NCBI GenBank assembly: GCA_958428235.1
Contig: CAUAFG010000008.1
Coordinates: forward strand, 1 to 64,000
DNA length: 64,000 nt
Direction: 5' to 3'
Source: Faeciplasma sp900553675
GTDB taxonomy: Bacteria; Bacillota; Clostridia; Oscillospirales; Ruminococcaceae
The notes below the pieces were generated by a model. That model saw only the letters and a program-made list of their open reading frames with translations, made no database searches and was not told the origin of the DNA. This document shows positions 50,561-60,357 of this stretch, piece by piece (within the stretch, counting starts at the first letter, position 1; every line of letters starts with the position of its first letter). A program made the translations under genes and the position numbers.

Positions 50561-51684
50561 TCAAACCAACACATCCTGCGCTGTAGACTCAATGCGGTTC
50601 TTGCCGTTCTTCTTTGCTTTATAAAGATTATTGTCGGCTATGCTTATTATCCTGCTGAATTCATCCTGATTGACTTTTTTGCCAACGCTGCAAACGCCTA
50701 TGCTGATTGTTACTCTTATCATTCTGCCATCTATCAGGATATCTGCGTTTTCAACTGCCCTTCGCAAGCCATCAGCATATTCGCAGTAATCTGCTTCATT
50801 ACATACAAATACTATAAATTCCTCACTGCCCCACCGAGCGATTATCGAATCAGCACCGGACGATGAACTTAGTACATAAGCCACCTTGCTGAGAACAGCG
50901 TCGCCCACAACATGACCGTATTTATCGTTTACCGATTTGAAATTGTCAATATCAATAATCATAAGAGCTGAATCATTCGGATTTACATTTAAAAGCTGGC
51001 GTTAAGAGCCTCATAAAAACCGTATCTGTTCAGTATTCCTGTAAGCTCGTCATGACGGTAAAGATATTCGTACTTCTTTTCAAGGCTTGCAAGCTGCTTG
51101 CGGGTTTCCGAACGACTGGTTTCAATGAACAGCGTGATTATATAAAAAGCAACATAAACAAACGGAAATCTGAGCATAAACTCTTTGGTATATTCATACA
51201 TCAGGACAGATCTTCCAAGCGGAGTCCAGAAAAAGAATATCTCCATTGCAAATGCTGTTGCGGAAAAAATAGTGCCTTTTTTAGTGCCGAATATGAGCAG
51301 AGCAAATGAAGGGATAAGACATATCCACTGTGCGCTGAAGCCGTTAGGGATTCCGGAAATGAAAAAGAATGCTATCAAAGCAAGAGTTTCAACCTCAAAC
51401 AGCACCATCAGCCAAGTTTTTATACTGCCGGTGCGCAGACATAATATTATATTCAAAACACACACCAGGCTGAAAACAAAGGTTACAGTCATAAGCACAT
51501 ATTCAGCCGTGAAGATATTAATAACAGTCATAAATAAAGCAACAAGCGCCAAAAGACCGTTAAGCCAGCGGAACATCATGTTCCTCATTGTGATTTCATT
51601 TACAACAATCAAGCGCAGTCTGCTAAAAATTTCATTATATTTGGTTCTAAACCATTCCATTTTTTCGCTTCCCTTTTGTGACAT
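50561..51684 (-). pseudogene. Diguanylate cyclase gene broken by a frameshift
   Basis: Two frames join into one membrane GGDEF protein. The first (51684 to 50989) gives six hydrophobic helices and the start of GGDEF ('YRHDELTGILNRYGFYEALNAS'). The second (to 50561) gives the rest ('MIIDIDNFKSVNDKYGH', 'ARWGSEEF', 'YKAKKNGKNR'). At about 50985-50992 the complement reads AGC TTTT AAATG. One extra T restores LNVNPNDSALMIIDIDNF, a normal GGDEF sequence. The signature is GSEEF rather than GGDEF/GGEEF, and there is no RxxD inhibitory site. Either a one-base deletion in a T-run or a sequencing error. Confidence 0.88.
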
Positions 51685-51699
51685 TCTACATATATTACT

Positions 51700-52980
51700 T
51701 TACAGATGCAGTTCTTTTTCAAGTACATCCGCAAAGCTTTGAATATCCGGTCCGAGTCCTGCAGTAAAATCAAGTATTTCCTGATTTTCAAGATAATCCA
51801 CCGGAGACATGCGCACCTTTAATGCGATTTCAAGAGCGCTTCTGACCGGACACAGGTTATTATCCAACGCCCACCTGCCGGCAGCAGTTTTGGCTATTAC
51901 CTTTCTGTATCGCAGAGTATAAATACCGCGCGCGATATCCAAAAGCCAGCCGAAGGAATAAAAACTTCTATCAGTCGTCTGAGCGTACTTACGGATAGCT
52001 TCATAGTGTTTTTTGATGTCCCGATAAAAATCAGCATATTCCGGCGCTTTCAGGTGACAGCGGATATCCTCACCGTAAAGAAGCTTTCCGCTTTCCTTAA
52101 GCTCAGACAAGCCAAAGCTGTCAAACAGATATGCGTCCGTTATCCTCTGTCCGCTTGTTCCCCAATAAACCACGCAATCCGGCTCTTTGGAGATAAATGC
52201 TGCAAGCGTTAGCATTCCGCCCTCAAACGAGCAGTAATAGGGATTGTCCGGCTCTGCTTTCAAAAGCTTTTGCCTCAGAGTAACAAGCTTTTCCGCCTGA
52301 CTTGAAGAAATGCGCTTTTTAGTAAGCGCAAGAATGTCAATATCGCTCCATCCAAGTCTGAAATCGTTCAGAACCGACGAACCGTAAAGATAAATCGACG
52401 GCTGATTATCTGCAAGTACCCCGCTGATTGCCTCTGTCATTCTGCGTATAGCTTTCTGTCGGAAGTACTGCTCTTTTGTGATAAGCAGTTCAATAATGCC
52501 GTTTTCCTTGCGATATTCTGTGAATCCAGCCGAAAGATGGGTTTTTGCCGCCGCAGTGCGCTCCTCTTCAAAGTCATTATGTACAGCTTCAGCGTTCATA
52601 TCCTCAAAAGCGCGCTGTAAAAGCAGCCAAAGTGCTTCGCCGGAATAGCCCTTTCCGCGATACTTAGCTTCAATAACGATACCCATCTCATACCGGTTGT
52701 CATCTTTGCTTTTATGAACGTTGACTTCGCCGATAAATTCACCGTCCGATTTCCGAACGACATAGGCATAAAATCGCTCAGGCTCATTACCAACGAAATA
52801 ATCATACCAATCCGCCCATTTCTGTTCAGGAAAGGCTATACACCCTGTTTCTTTGTCGTAACCGTCAAAATCAATATTATAGCCCTTGTTATAGCTCATA
52901 GTATCGGGGTCATTCATAATTTTTTGGCGATACCAAAGCTCGCTATATTCAGGGATATGCAGTTTTAAGGCTTCATTCAA
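51700..52980 (-). CDS. GNAT acetyltransferase fused to aminoglycoside-type nucleotidyltransferase
   Basis: A 426-residue two-domain protein. Residues 1-165 are a GNAT domain with the acetyl-CoA loop 'KYRGKGYSGEAL' (about 106-117). Residues 180-426 are a nucleotidyltransferase of the AadA/ANT type with 'YGSSVLNDFRLGWSDIDIL' (Gly200-Ser201, Asp213-x-Asp215) and a helical C-terminal domain. Both folds occur in antibiotic-modifying enzymes, but the pairing in one chain is unusual and a housekeeping substrate is equally possible. The start is TTG at 52980 with AAGGA upstream. It lies 15 bp before the broken GGDEF gene. Confidence 0.82.
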   Translation of the reverse strand: MNEALKLHIPEYSELWYRQKIMNDPDTMSYNKGYNIDFDGYDKETGCIAFPEQKWADWYDYFVGNEPERFYAYVVRKSDGEFIGEVNVHKSKDDNRYEMGIVIEAKYRGKGYSGEALWLLLQRAFEDMNAEAVHNDFEEERTAAAKTHLSAGFTEYRKENGIIELLITKEQYFRQKAIRRMTEAISGVLADNQPSIYLYGSSVLNDFRLGWSDIDILALTKKRISSSQAEKLVTLRQKLLKAEPDNPYYCSFEGGMLTLAAFISKEPDCVVYWGTSGQRITDAYLFDSFGLSELKESGKLLYGEDIRCHLKAPEYADFYRDIKKHYEAIRKYAQTTDRSFYSFGWLLDIARGIYTLRYRKVIAKTAAGRWALDNNLCPVRSALEIALKVRMSPVDYLENQEILDFTAGLGPDIQSFADVLEKELHL

Positions 52981-53025
52981 GCTTGAATCATCCTTTCATG
53001 CAATCAATTTTGCAGGATATTATCT

Positions 53026-54159
53026 TTAAAATGACTTTTTGGTTTTATTTTCATACATCATAGCGTCCGCTCTTGTAAATGCACGATTTACTGCATTATC
53101 CTCCGACCTGTCAACAAACGAATAACCGTATGATACGCTGAACGGCGGCTCACCGTTCTGAACACCGTCCAGAGCTTTGAGCTTTTCAATAATTTCATCC
53201 TTGCCAATACCTATAACTATTGCCGAAAATTCATCGCCTCCGACGCGATACACAGTACTTTCATCACCTGAAAAGCATGACGTCAGATATTTTGCAGCAC
53301 GTCTTAAAGCTTCATCACCAGCGTCATGACCGCAGGTGTCATTGATTGCCTTGAAGTTATCCATATCCATCATAATAATGGCAACCTTTTCTTTGCAGTC
53401 GTTTGCGCGCTCTAACTCGTGAACCTTTTCCATATACGCCATCCTGTTCGGAATTTCAGTTAACGCGTCGATATAAGCCATTTTAAACCATTTCTGCTGC
53501 TCCTTCAGCTGAAGGCTTTGTCTGTACACCTTTTCGGTTGTGGTGATGCTTGTAATAAACACGGTGTAAAACGACAAAACCATCAAGGACATCACCAGAT
53601 AAGGAATGAAATACTCGGGGCGTTCAATCAACGGTCTGGGATAGGCGGCAAGAAAAATCAGCACGATATATATAAATGCCGCAGAAAAAGTTAGGCGTTT
53701 CCAACCGGTGTTTATATATTCCAGCAGCTCGCGGTATCTTTCAAAATAGGGCTTTCCCTTTTTGTATATGAATACAAACGCAATCAGCATCAGCACTATT
53801 GCCGCAATTCCTCCAACTTTACCGAAAACAATTCCGACATAGCGGGTTATATATCCCACAATCAGCGACACCGTGTCCACAAAGCAGAAGGTAAGAAAAA
53901 AGCGGGCGTCCCTATACTTGCTCAGAGCAAAGAAAAGAACCAGACTTGGCAGTGTCATGCACACAAGCGCAGAAACAGACACAGCCCAATTCAAAATGAA
54001 AACGGCAACGGTATAGAACGCGACTATAACGGCGCATCCGGCATAAAGTATTTTGCGGCTGCGCGATTGTCTGCCGCGCAGAACCGTCATCTGAGTGTAA
54101 AGCAAAAGATCAAAAATTATTACGCAGAGATCATTTGCAAGCTCAATCCATTTTTCCAT
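53026..54159 (-). CDS. Membrane diguanylate cyclase (GGDEF)
   Basis: A 377-residue protein with about seven hydrophobic helices (residues 10-205), a short coiled link and a GGDEF domain. Active-site residues are intact: 'MDMDNFKAINDTCGHDAGDEAL' and 'YRVGGDEF'. The position for the RxxD inhibitory site is not R-x-x-D (it reads GDES), so product inhibition at that site is unlikely. It should make c-di-GMP in response to a membrane-sensed signal. It is a candidate source of c-di-GMP for the PelD homologue 28 kb away. ATG 54159 is chosen because AAGGTGG lies 7 nt upstream. Confidence 0.92.
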   Translation of the reverse strand: MEKWIELANDLCVIIFDLLLYTQMTVLRGRQSRSRKILYAGCAVIVAFYTVAVFILNWAVSVSALVCMTLPSLVLFFALSKYRDARFFLTFCFVDTVSLIVGYITRYVGIVFGKVGGIAAIVLMLIAFVFIYKKGKPYFERYRELLEYINTGWKRLTFSAAFIYIVLIFLAAYPRPLIERPEYFIPYLVMSLMVLSFYTVFITSITTTEKVYRQSLQLKEQQKWFKMAYIDALTEIPNRMAYMEKVHELERANDCKEKVAIIMMDMDNFKAINDTCGHDAGDEALRRAAKYLTSCFSGDESTVYRVGGDEFSAIVIGIGKDEIIEKLKALDGVQNGEPPFSVSYGYSFVDRSEDNAVNRAFTRADAMMYENKTKKSF

Positions 54160-54198
54160 TCTTATTCCACCTTTCTTTGCCATAAGCAAGCTACACGA

Positions 54199-54606
54199 TC
54201 ACAAAACTTCCTTCGTATGAATTTTTATATTTTGAAATTGGTTTTTAACAGCTATCTGAAAATCATCCTCATAAATGATTTCTCCGGGGATATCCTCAGT
54301 CGCGGAAATGTACAGCTTAAGCCCATATTTTGCCGCCATTCTGCGGTAAAAGCCCATTTCGTTCCAGATGCGGTTTCCCTCCTCAGTGTCCTTGAACCAC
54401 GTTATTGCTTTATCGGGATTACCGTTATCATAATATGGCGGAACAGGCAGGACTTCTTCAAAATACTTATGGTTTCTTTGGAATTCAGCTTCCTCTTCAT
54501 CAGTCAGAAGCTTTGCTTCCGACAGCTTACAGATGGCTATAAATATCCCTCTGGGCTGCTGTGTCATATAAGCTATATCTGATGTGTGCACTCTGTAATA
54601 TTTCAT
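54199..54606 (-). CDS. Conserved protein of unknown function
   Basis: A 135-residue acidic cytosolic protein. The pattern 'TWFKDTEEGNRIWNEMGFYRRMAAKYG' and the mix of Tyr/Trp suggest a small globular alpha/beta protein. I do not recognise a family. It lies between rlmD and the diguanylate cyclase in the same direction (gaps of 31 and 39 bp). CAGGAG precedes the ATG by 11 nt. Confidence 0.75.
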   Translation of the reverse strand: MKYYRVHTSDIAYMTQQPRGIFIAICKLSEAKLLTDEEEAEFQRNHKYFEEVLPVPPYYDNGNPDKAITWFKDTEEGNRIWNEMGFYRRMAAKYGLKLYISATEDIPGEIIYEDDFQIAVKNQFQNIKIHTKEVL

Positions 54607-54637
54607 TTATGTTTGTCTCCTGTGGTGCCGACTGATT

Positions 54638-55987
54638 TCATGATTGTCTGGATAGAAGGCATACGGTCTCAACGTGTCCCGTCCGCGGAAACATATCCAT
54701 GGGCTTATACTTCACCAACTCATATCCGTTATCGCAAAGATACCTTGCATCCCGTGCGGCTGTTGCGTGGTTGCAGGATATATACACGATTTTCTTTGGC
54801 GACATACGAAGCATGGCGTTAAGCGTATTGCCATCGCAACCCTTTCTTGGCGGATCTACTATAATAACATCAGGAGAGGTTCCTCTGTCAACGAGCATTT
54901 CTGAAATCCTTCCTGCATCGCCGCAAATGAACTCTGCGTTTTTGACATTATTTCGCTTGGCATTTGACTTCGCGTTCTCTATAGCCTGAGGAACCGATTC
55001 CACTCCTATAAGCGACTTTACCCTGTCCGCCATAGAAAGCCCGACGGTGCCTATACCGCAGTAAAGGTCAAGCAAGGTTTCGTTTCCGGAAAAATCAGCA
55101 TATTCCGCAGCTGTCTTGTATACATCCTCGGCAGCAGGAGTGTTCACCTGATAAAAAGAATGGGGCGAAATAACTACGCTTTTGCCGCACATATCATCCA
55201 TAATATAGCCGTCACCGTAAAGGCAAATATCTTTACGTCCAAGAATTACATTGGTCTTATCAGGGTTTATATTCAGAACTACCGACTTAATCTGCGGAAA
55301 ACGCGCGGTAAGAATCGAAATAAGCCCATCAAACGCGTGCGAAGGCTTTGCTACAACGAGTGTAAGAATTATTTCAGAGCTATGATGTCCCATTCGCAGA
55401 TATATATGCCTTAAAAGACCGTTTTGCGCGGCTTCGTCATAAGCAGATATTGAATTGCTGTTGACATACTCCATGATGGCTTTTGAAATTTCAGTGAATA
55501 TTTCAGGCTGAATCAAACAATCTTCAAGCCATATTACCCTGTGCGAACGCGCAGAGAAGAATCCGAAGTAGGCGCTTTCGCCGTCAGATGTAACCGGAAG
55601 CTGTGATTTATTCCTGTAACGGTTACAAGCTTTACAGCCTTGTATGGGCTCAGGCAGTATATTAAACTTACCTATCCGCATAAACGAATCGCGGACAAAG
55701 CCTTCCTTTGCTCTCAGCTCGGCTTCATAGCTGATGTGTCTGAAAACGCATCCACCGCATTTTGAATATGCAGGACAATCCGGCCCGATTCTGTCGGAAG
55801 ATGGAGTGATTATCTCATCTATTATTCCATAGGCATAGCACTTAAGCACCTTTACGATTTTACAGCGGATAACGTCACCGACAGCGGTAAGCGGCACGAA
55901 TACAGCCATACCCTCATATCTTCCGACGCCGTTGCCTTCGTTTGTGAGGGATGATATTTCAAGCTCTACAACATCGTTTTTATTCAT
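54638..55987 (-). CDS. rlmD: 23S rRNA (uracil-C5)-methyltransferase, RlmD/RumA family
   Basis: A 449-residue RNA methyltransferase. It has an N-terminal TRAM domain (about residues 6-60), a four-Cys iron-sulfur site (CPAYSKCGGCVF...C), SAM-binding 'LLDLYCGIGTVGLS', 'DPPRKGCD', and the catalytic Cys in 'YISCNHA'. It methylates uracil in 23S rRNA. Firmicute members may modify more than one position (RlmCD), so the exact target is open. ATG 55987 lies inside the end of hemZ (8-nt overlap). Confidence 0.9.
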   Translation of the reverse strand: MNKNDVVELEISSLTNEGNGVGRYEGMAVFVPLTAVGDVIRCKIVKVLKCYAYGIIDEIITPSSDRIGPDCPAYSKCGGCVFRHISYEAELRAKEGFVRDSFMRIGKFNILPEPIQGCKACNRYRNKSQLPVTSDGESAYFGFFSARSHRVIWLEDCLIQPEIFTEISKAIMEYVNSNSISAYDEAAQNGLLRHIYLRMGHHSSEIILTLVVAKPSHAFDGLISILTARFPQIKSVVLNINPDKTNVILGRKDICLYGDGYIMDDMCGKSVVISPHSFYQVNTPAAEDVYKTAAEYADFSGNETLLDLYCGIGTVGLSMADRVKSLIGVESVPQAIENAKSNAKRNNVKNAEFICGDAGRISEMLVDRGTSPDVIIVDPPRKGCDGNTLNAMLRMSPKKIVYISCNHATAARDARYLCDNGYELVKYKPMDMFPRTGHVETVCLLSRQS

Positions 55988-57467
55988 CGGCTTCACCCGC
56001 ACTCAGTAGAAGCTTTGCAGCCTCTTCCTTTCTTGCAAGAACCGTATCAAAATGCTTTATGTATTCAAGCGGATATTTCGGATTGAAGAAACGCTCAAAG
56101 CCGCCGTCAATTATCTTTGTTGTTCCTCCGGCACCCACAGCAATTATCGTCTGCACCTCTTCCATTATGTTGACGTTGTAAATTCCGCCAAGACCCGGCT
56201 TTGTCCAGCCGATGTTTTCCTGATTGCCGAGCTGATTTTTCTGACGATAGAGATAATACGGCTCGTAGCCCGACTCAAACAGTCTTTCTGTCGCATATTT
56301 TATCATATTTTCGGCAAGCTCATCATCTGATATTTGCCTTGTCTGCATAAGGTCGGATGCACGCTTTATCGAAAGTGCATGGATGGTTATATTTTCAGGC
56401 TGTAAAGCTATAATGCTTTCCACGGTTTCCTTGAAGCCGTTATATGTATCGGTGGGAAGACCGGCTATCAAATCGACATTCACCGCCTTGTAGCCAATGG
56501 TTTTGGCAAGCTTATAGCTATCAAAAAACTGCTCAGCCGTGTGTGCTCTGCCGATTTCCTTTAAAACGCTGTCATGAATCGTCTGGGGATTTACGCTTAT
56601 TCTGTCTCCACCGTTGTTTTTGATTACGTTCAGCTTTTCAATAGTGACTGTATCGGGACGTCCGGCTTCGACTGTGTATTCGCGCAGATGACTTGTATCA
56701 AAACATTCCGCGATTGTTTTCATTATTCTTTCAAGGTCACTCGCTTCTAAGGATGTGGGTGTGCCGCCGCCGAAATAAACGGTATCAAGCGTAAAGCCTG
56801 AATCCTTTACAAGATTTGCAGTATATCTGATTTCCTCGCAGAGCTTGTCCACGTATTCAGGCATGAGCTTTTTAAAGCTCGAAATGGTCTGCGAAACAAA
56901 CGAGCAGTATGCACACCTTGTCGGGCAGAACGGTATGGAAACATACAGGCTGAACGACTTTTTTGGCATAGCCGAAATTATTTTGTCCTGATTTAATGCG
57001 GTCTTATAGCCGATATTTATTTTTTCGTCGGTCATAAGATACTCCGTTTCAAGTCGGAGCTTTATTTCATCATAGCTAAGTCCGGAGCTTCTGAGCTTGT
57101 TTATAAGCTTTACGGGGCGAACACCGGTTAGTATTCCCCATTCGGGATATTTGCCGGTCAGCTTAACAAGACATTTGAAAAGAAGCCTTCCCAAGCGGAA
57201 CTCGCAGTCGTTTTCGTAATCGTCCTCATCCCGCGGTACGCGCTCTTTTTCTATTGCTCCCCTGCCGTTCACGCTTGCAAACACGCTGAGCATGGAGTTT
57301 TTAACGCCCTCTATCCGACAGATGAAGGCATAGTCACCCTGTGGTTTCTGCTCGGCTTGCGGCGTATCATCAAGAAAAATAAAGTTGAAGCCCTCGACGG
57401 GAAAGAACAGCTTGCATACCGCTTCAAGCTCGTATTTAAAGCTGTTTCCGGAAAATATCAGAGTCAT
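55980..57467 (-). CDS. hemZ: HemZ-type radical SAM protein (coproporphyrinogen dehydrogenase-like)
   Basis: A 495-residue protein. A unique N-terminal region of about 170 residues with 'WGILTGVRPVKL' identifies HemZ rather than HemN or HemW. The radical SAM core carries CxxxCxxC in 'IPFCPTRCAYCSF' and 'YFGGGTPTSL'. HemZ is associated with oxygen-independent coproporphyrinogen oxidation, but its activity in Clostridia without full heme pathways is uncertain. It lies 24 bp after the MBL gene. Confidence 0.92.
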   Translation of the reverse strand: MTLIFSGNSFKYELEAVCKLFFPVEGFNFIFLDDTPQAEQKPQGDYAFICRIEGVKNSMLSVFASVNGRGAIEKERVPRDEDDYENDCEFRLGRLLFKCLVKLTGKYPEWGILTGVRPVKLINKLRSSGLSYDEIKLRLETEYLMTDEKINIGYKTALNQDKIISAMPKKSFSLYVSIPFCPTRCAYCSFVSQTISSFKKLMPEYVDKLCEEIRYTANLVKDSGFTLDTVYFGGGTPTSLEASDLERIMKTIAECFDTSHLREYTVEAGRPDTVTIEKLNVIKNNGGDRISVNPQTIHDSVLKEIGRAHTAEQFFDSYKLAKTIGYKAVNVDLIAGLPTDTYNGFKETVESIIALQPENITIHALSIKRASDLMQTRQISDDELAENMIKYATERLFESGYEPYYLYRQKNQLGNQENIGWTKPGLGGIYNVNIMEEVQTIIAVGAGGTTKIIDGGFERFFNPKYPLEYIKHFDTVLARKEEAAKLLLSAGEADE

Positions 57468-57491
57468 ATTATGCTGTTCCTTTCGGAAATT

Positions 57492-58121
57492 TTATTTGAG
57501 CTTTGCTTTTAAGCCTTGCAGATAAGGGCTGAACATAAGCTCGTCGTAAAGGTCGGAAGCTTCACCGTGTCCGGGAAGTATTTTATAGTTCTTGCCCAGA
57601 GCATAAAGCTTTCCTATCGAATCGATTATTCCGTGATAGCAGCTCCAGCCGAAATCTCTGCCTATGCTGCCGTTGAAAAGAGTATCTCCGGTGAAAATAA
57701 CGTCTTCATGCACAAAGCAGACCGAGCCAGGGGTGTGACCAGGAGTTGTTATTACACTGAATTTCATTCCTGCTATTTCAAGCTCGTCTCCATCTTTAAA
57801 GGTTTGTGCTTCGGCGCAGGGACAGAACGGTATAGAGAAATAATCCGCAAGGCTATGGCGCGAATCGGTAAGCATAGACTTATCATCCACCGAAACGAAC
57901 ACCTTGCAGCCGGTGGCTTTTCTCAGTTCCTCTGCCGCCGACATATGGTCAACGTGACCGTGAGTCAACAAAATCGCGCATAGCTTTTTGCCGTTAAGCT
58001 CTGAAAGTATACCGTCCGCGTCAAACGGAGCATCTATTAAAACGGCGTTTTCCCCGGAAATAATCGCATAACAATTAGAAGCAAAGTCGCTGTAATCGTG
58101 AATGAGCTTAATATCCGTCAT
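57492..58121 (-). CDS. MBL-fold hydrolase (glyoxalase II-like)
   Basis: A 209-residue metallo-beta-lactamase-fold protein. It has the zinc motif HxHxDH in 'LLTHGHVDHMSAAEEL', a downstream His in 'TPGHTPGSV' and 'FTGDTLF'. It resembles hydroxyacylglutathione hydrolase-like proteins that usually follow relA in Clostridia. Its ATG overlaps the relA stop by 4 nt. The true substrate is unknown. Confidence 0.9.
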   Translation of the reverse strand: MTDIKLIHDYSDFASNCYAIISGENAVLIDAPFDADGILSELNGKKLCAILLTHGHVDHMSAAEELRKATGCKVFVSVDDKSMLTDSRHSLADYFSIPFCPCAEAQTFKDGDELEIAGMKFSVITTPGHTPGSVCFVHEDVIFTGDTLFNGSIGRDFGWSCYHGIIDSIGKLYALGKNYKILPGHGEASDLYDELMFSPYLQGLKAKLK

Positions 58122-60316
58122 TTTGAACTCCTGTCTACCGACAAAATGCCCTGAACCTTTTTAAGCCTTGCTATAACGTTCTGCAGCTCGGCAGTTCCGG
58201 CAACGCTTATAGTGAGAAGTATGCTTGAATTGCCGTTTTTAAGCACTCTTGCCGAAGCCTCATGAGTCATTATGTGAGCGTCCTGAAGGCTGGACATTAT
58301 ATCGGCTAAGATACCGATTCTGTCGTATCCCACAACATCCAGAACAACCTTATAATAGCTGTTGGAGTGCTCCTCCTTACCTGCCCAGCGAACGTTTACC
58401 CAGCGGTCGGGGCAGCTGTCTCTCTGCGAAAGATAGTTTACGCAGTCTTTTTTATGGATGGATACGCCGTGTCCTCTTGTTATGAATCCGATGATATCGT
58501 CTCCCGGAAGCGGCGAGCAGCACTGCGAAAGCTTTACAACGCAGTTATCAATGCCGTCAACAATAATTCCGGAGTTTGCTTTTCTGCCGTTTGCATAGGT
58601 GGCGTCGTTTACAAACTGACTGTCCTGAGCGTTTGCCGACTGAATATACTTTTTGGTATACTCCTCCTTAAGCCTCGGCATGATTTTTGAAAGTACAACT
58701 CCGCCGTAGCCAATGGCGGCATAGAAATCGTCAAGCGTTTCGCAGCTGTGGCGCTTCATATCAAGAGCCAAAAACTCGGCAAGCTCGCCATCCGGAACTC
58801 TTATAAGGTTTCTGCGGAACTCCCTTTCAAGCTCGTCTCTGCCCTCAACGATGTTTTCCTCTCTGCGTTCCTTTTTAAACCATGAGCGGATTTTAGACTT
58901 GGCTTCGTTGGTCTGGCAGATGTTAAGCCATGCGCGGTTAGGACCGTGATTCGGATCTTTTGAGGTGATTATCTCAATAATTTCGCCGGTCTTTATTACA
59001 TAATCCAGCGGAACAAGCTTTTTATCAGCCTTTGCGCCGGTCATTCTGTGTCCTACCTGAGTGTGGATGGCATATGCAAAGTCAATAACAGTAGAGCCGA
59101 GGGGCAGCGATATAACATCGCCCTTGGGAGTCATAGCAAATACATCCTCCGGCGAAAGGTCGTCCTTGATTGCGCGGACGATATCCTCAACGTCGTTTGA
59201 CTCTTGCTGGGTATCAAGAATCTGGCGAACCCAGTTAAGGCGGTTGTCAAGCTTATATTTGCCCTTCACGCCCTCTTTATATTTCCAGTGGGCAGCGATA
59301 CCGTATTCGGCGGTGTGGTGCATCTCGTAGGTTCTTATCTGAACCTCAAAGGGTATGCCTTCCCTGCCCATAACGGTTGTATGAAGGCTCTGATACATAT
59401 TCGCCTTGGGGGTTGAGATGTAATCCTTAAACCTGTTAGGAATCGGCTGGAACATATCATGAACTATGCCTAAAACATAGTAGCACTCGGTGACTGTGTT
59501 GACTATTACCCTTACTGCGTATTTATCGTATATTTCATCAAACAGTCTGCCGTGCTCATAGACCTTTCTGTAAATGCCATATGCACTCTTGACTCTGCCC
59601 TCAATGGTCGGCATAGGGTCAAAATCGACCGCAAGGCGCTTTTTAAGTCTTGCTTTTATCGACTCGATAAACTCCTCTCGCTCGGACTTTGACTTTTCAA
59701 GCATCTGCTCAATTTCGTTATAAGCATATGGGTCGAGATAGGAAAAAGCTGTGTCCTCAAGCTCTTCCTTCATTTTTGTGATACCAAGCCTGTTCGCAAG
59801 AGGCACAAATATGCTCATTGTTTCCAAAGAGACCGAACGCCTTTTAAGCTCGTTTCTGTATGCCAAGGTTCGCATATTATGAAGTCGGTCGCTGAGCTTG
59901 ATTATGATTACCCTTATGTCCTTTGACATAGAAAGCAGCATTTTGCGGATATTCTCAGCCTGCTGTTCCTCTTTGGAATAAAGCGACACCTGATTCAGCT
60001 TTGTAACGCCGTCCACAAGGTTTGCAACATCTGCTCCGAAGCGCTTTTTCAGGTCTTCAAGGCTTGCTTCGGTGTCCTCAACAACATCGTGCAGAAGCGC
60101 CGCGCAGATGGTATCTGTATCCATTCCAAGCTCAATAAGTATCTGGGCAACAGCTATCGGATGGGTTATATACGGCTCGCCGGATTCGCGCTTTTGGTCC
60201 TTATGCTTATCAGCGGCAAACTCGTATGCGGAGGTTATTTTGGTTATGTTATAGTTCTTGTCGGACGCCTTTATGACCTCCAGCAACTGTTCAAAGGTTT
60301 TTGCATTTTCAGCCAT
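58118..60316 (-). CDS. relA: Bifunctional (p)ppGpp synthetase/hydrolase
   Basis: A 732-residue long RelA/SpoT (Rel) protein. It has an HD hydrolase domain with the intact H-D-x-x-E-D (LLHDVVEDT), the synthetase domain ('RFKDYISTPKANMYQSLHTTV'), TGS ('DVISLPLGSTVIDFAY') and a C-terminal ACT domain. Both catalytic sites look intact, so it should both make and break the stringent-response alarmone. It follows recJ by 41 bp. Confidence 0.96.
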   Translation of the reverse strand: MAENAKTFEQLLEVIKASDKNYNITKITSAYEFAADKHKDQKRESGEPYITHPIAVAQILIELGMDTDTICAALLHDVVEDTEASLEDLKKRFGADVANLVDGVTKLNQVSLYSKEEQQAENIRKMLLSMSKDIRVIIIKLSDRLHNMRTLAYRNELKRRSVSLETMSIFVPLANRLGITKMKEELEDTAFSYLDPYAYNEIEQMLEKSKSEREEFIESIKARLKKRLAVDFDPMPTIEGRVKSAYGIYRKVYEHGRLFDEIYDKYAVRVIVNTVTECYYVLGIVHDMFQPIPNRFKDYISTPKANMYQSLHTTVMGREGIPFEVQIRTYEMHHTAEYGIAAHWKYKEGVKGKYKLDNRLNWVRQILDTQQESNDVEDIVRAIKDDLSPEDVFAMTPKGDVISLPLGSTVIDFAYAIHTQVGHRMTGAKADKKLVPLDYVIKTGEIIEIITSKDPNHGPNRAWLNICQTNEAKSKIRSWFKKERREENIVEGRDELEREFRRNLIRVPDGELAEFLALDMKRHSCETLDDFYAAIGYGGVVLSKIMPRLKEEYTKKYIQSANAQDSQFVNDATYANGRKANSGIIVDGIDNCVVKLSQCCSPLPGDDIIGFITRGHGVSIHKKDCVNYLSQRDSCPDRWVNVRWAGKEEHSNSYYKVVLDVVGYDRIGILADIMSSLQDAHIMTHEASARVLKNGNSSILLTISVAGTAELQNVIARLKKVQGILSVDRSSK

Positions 60317-60357
60317 GCTAACAACACCATATCTTTCTTACTATGTAAATAAGTACA

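Noticed and set aside
50985..50992. Programmed -1 frameshift in the GGDEF gene
   Set aside because: The T-run does not form an X XXY YYZ slippery heptamer in the zero frame and no downstream pseudoknot is evident; a one-base deletion explains it more simply.
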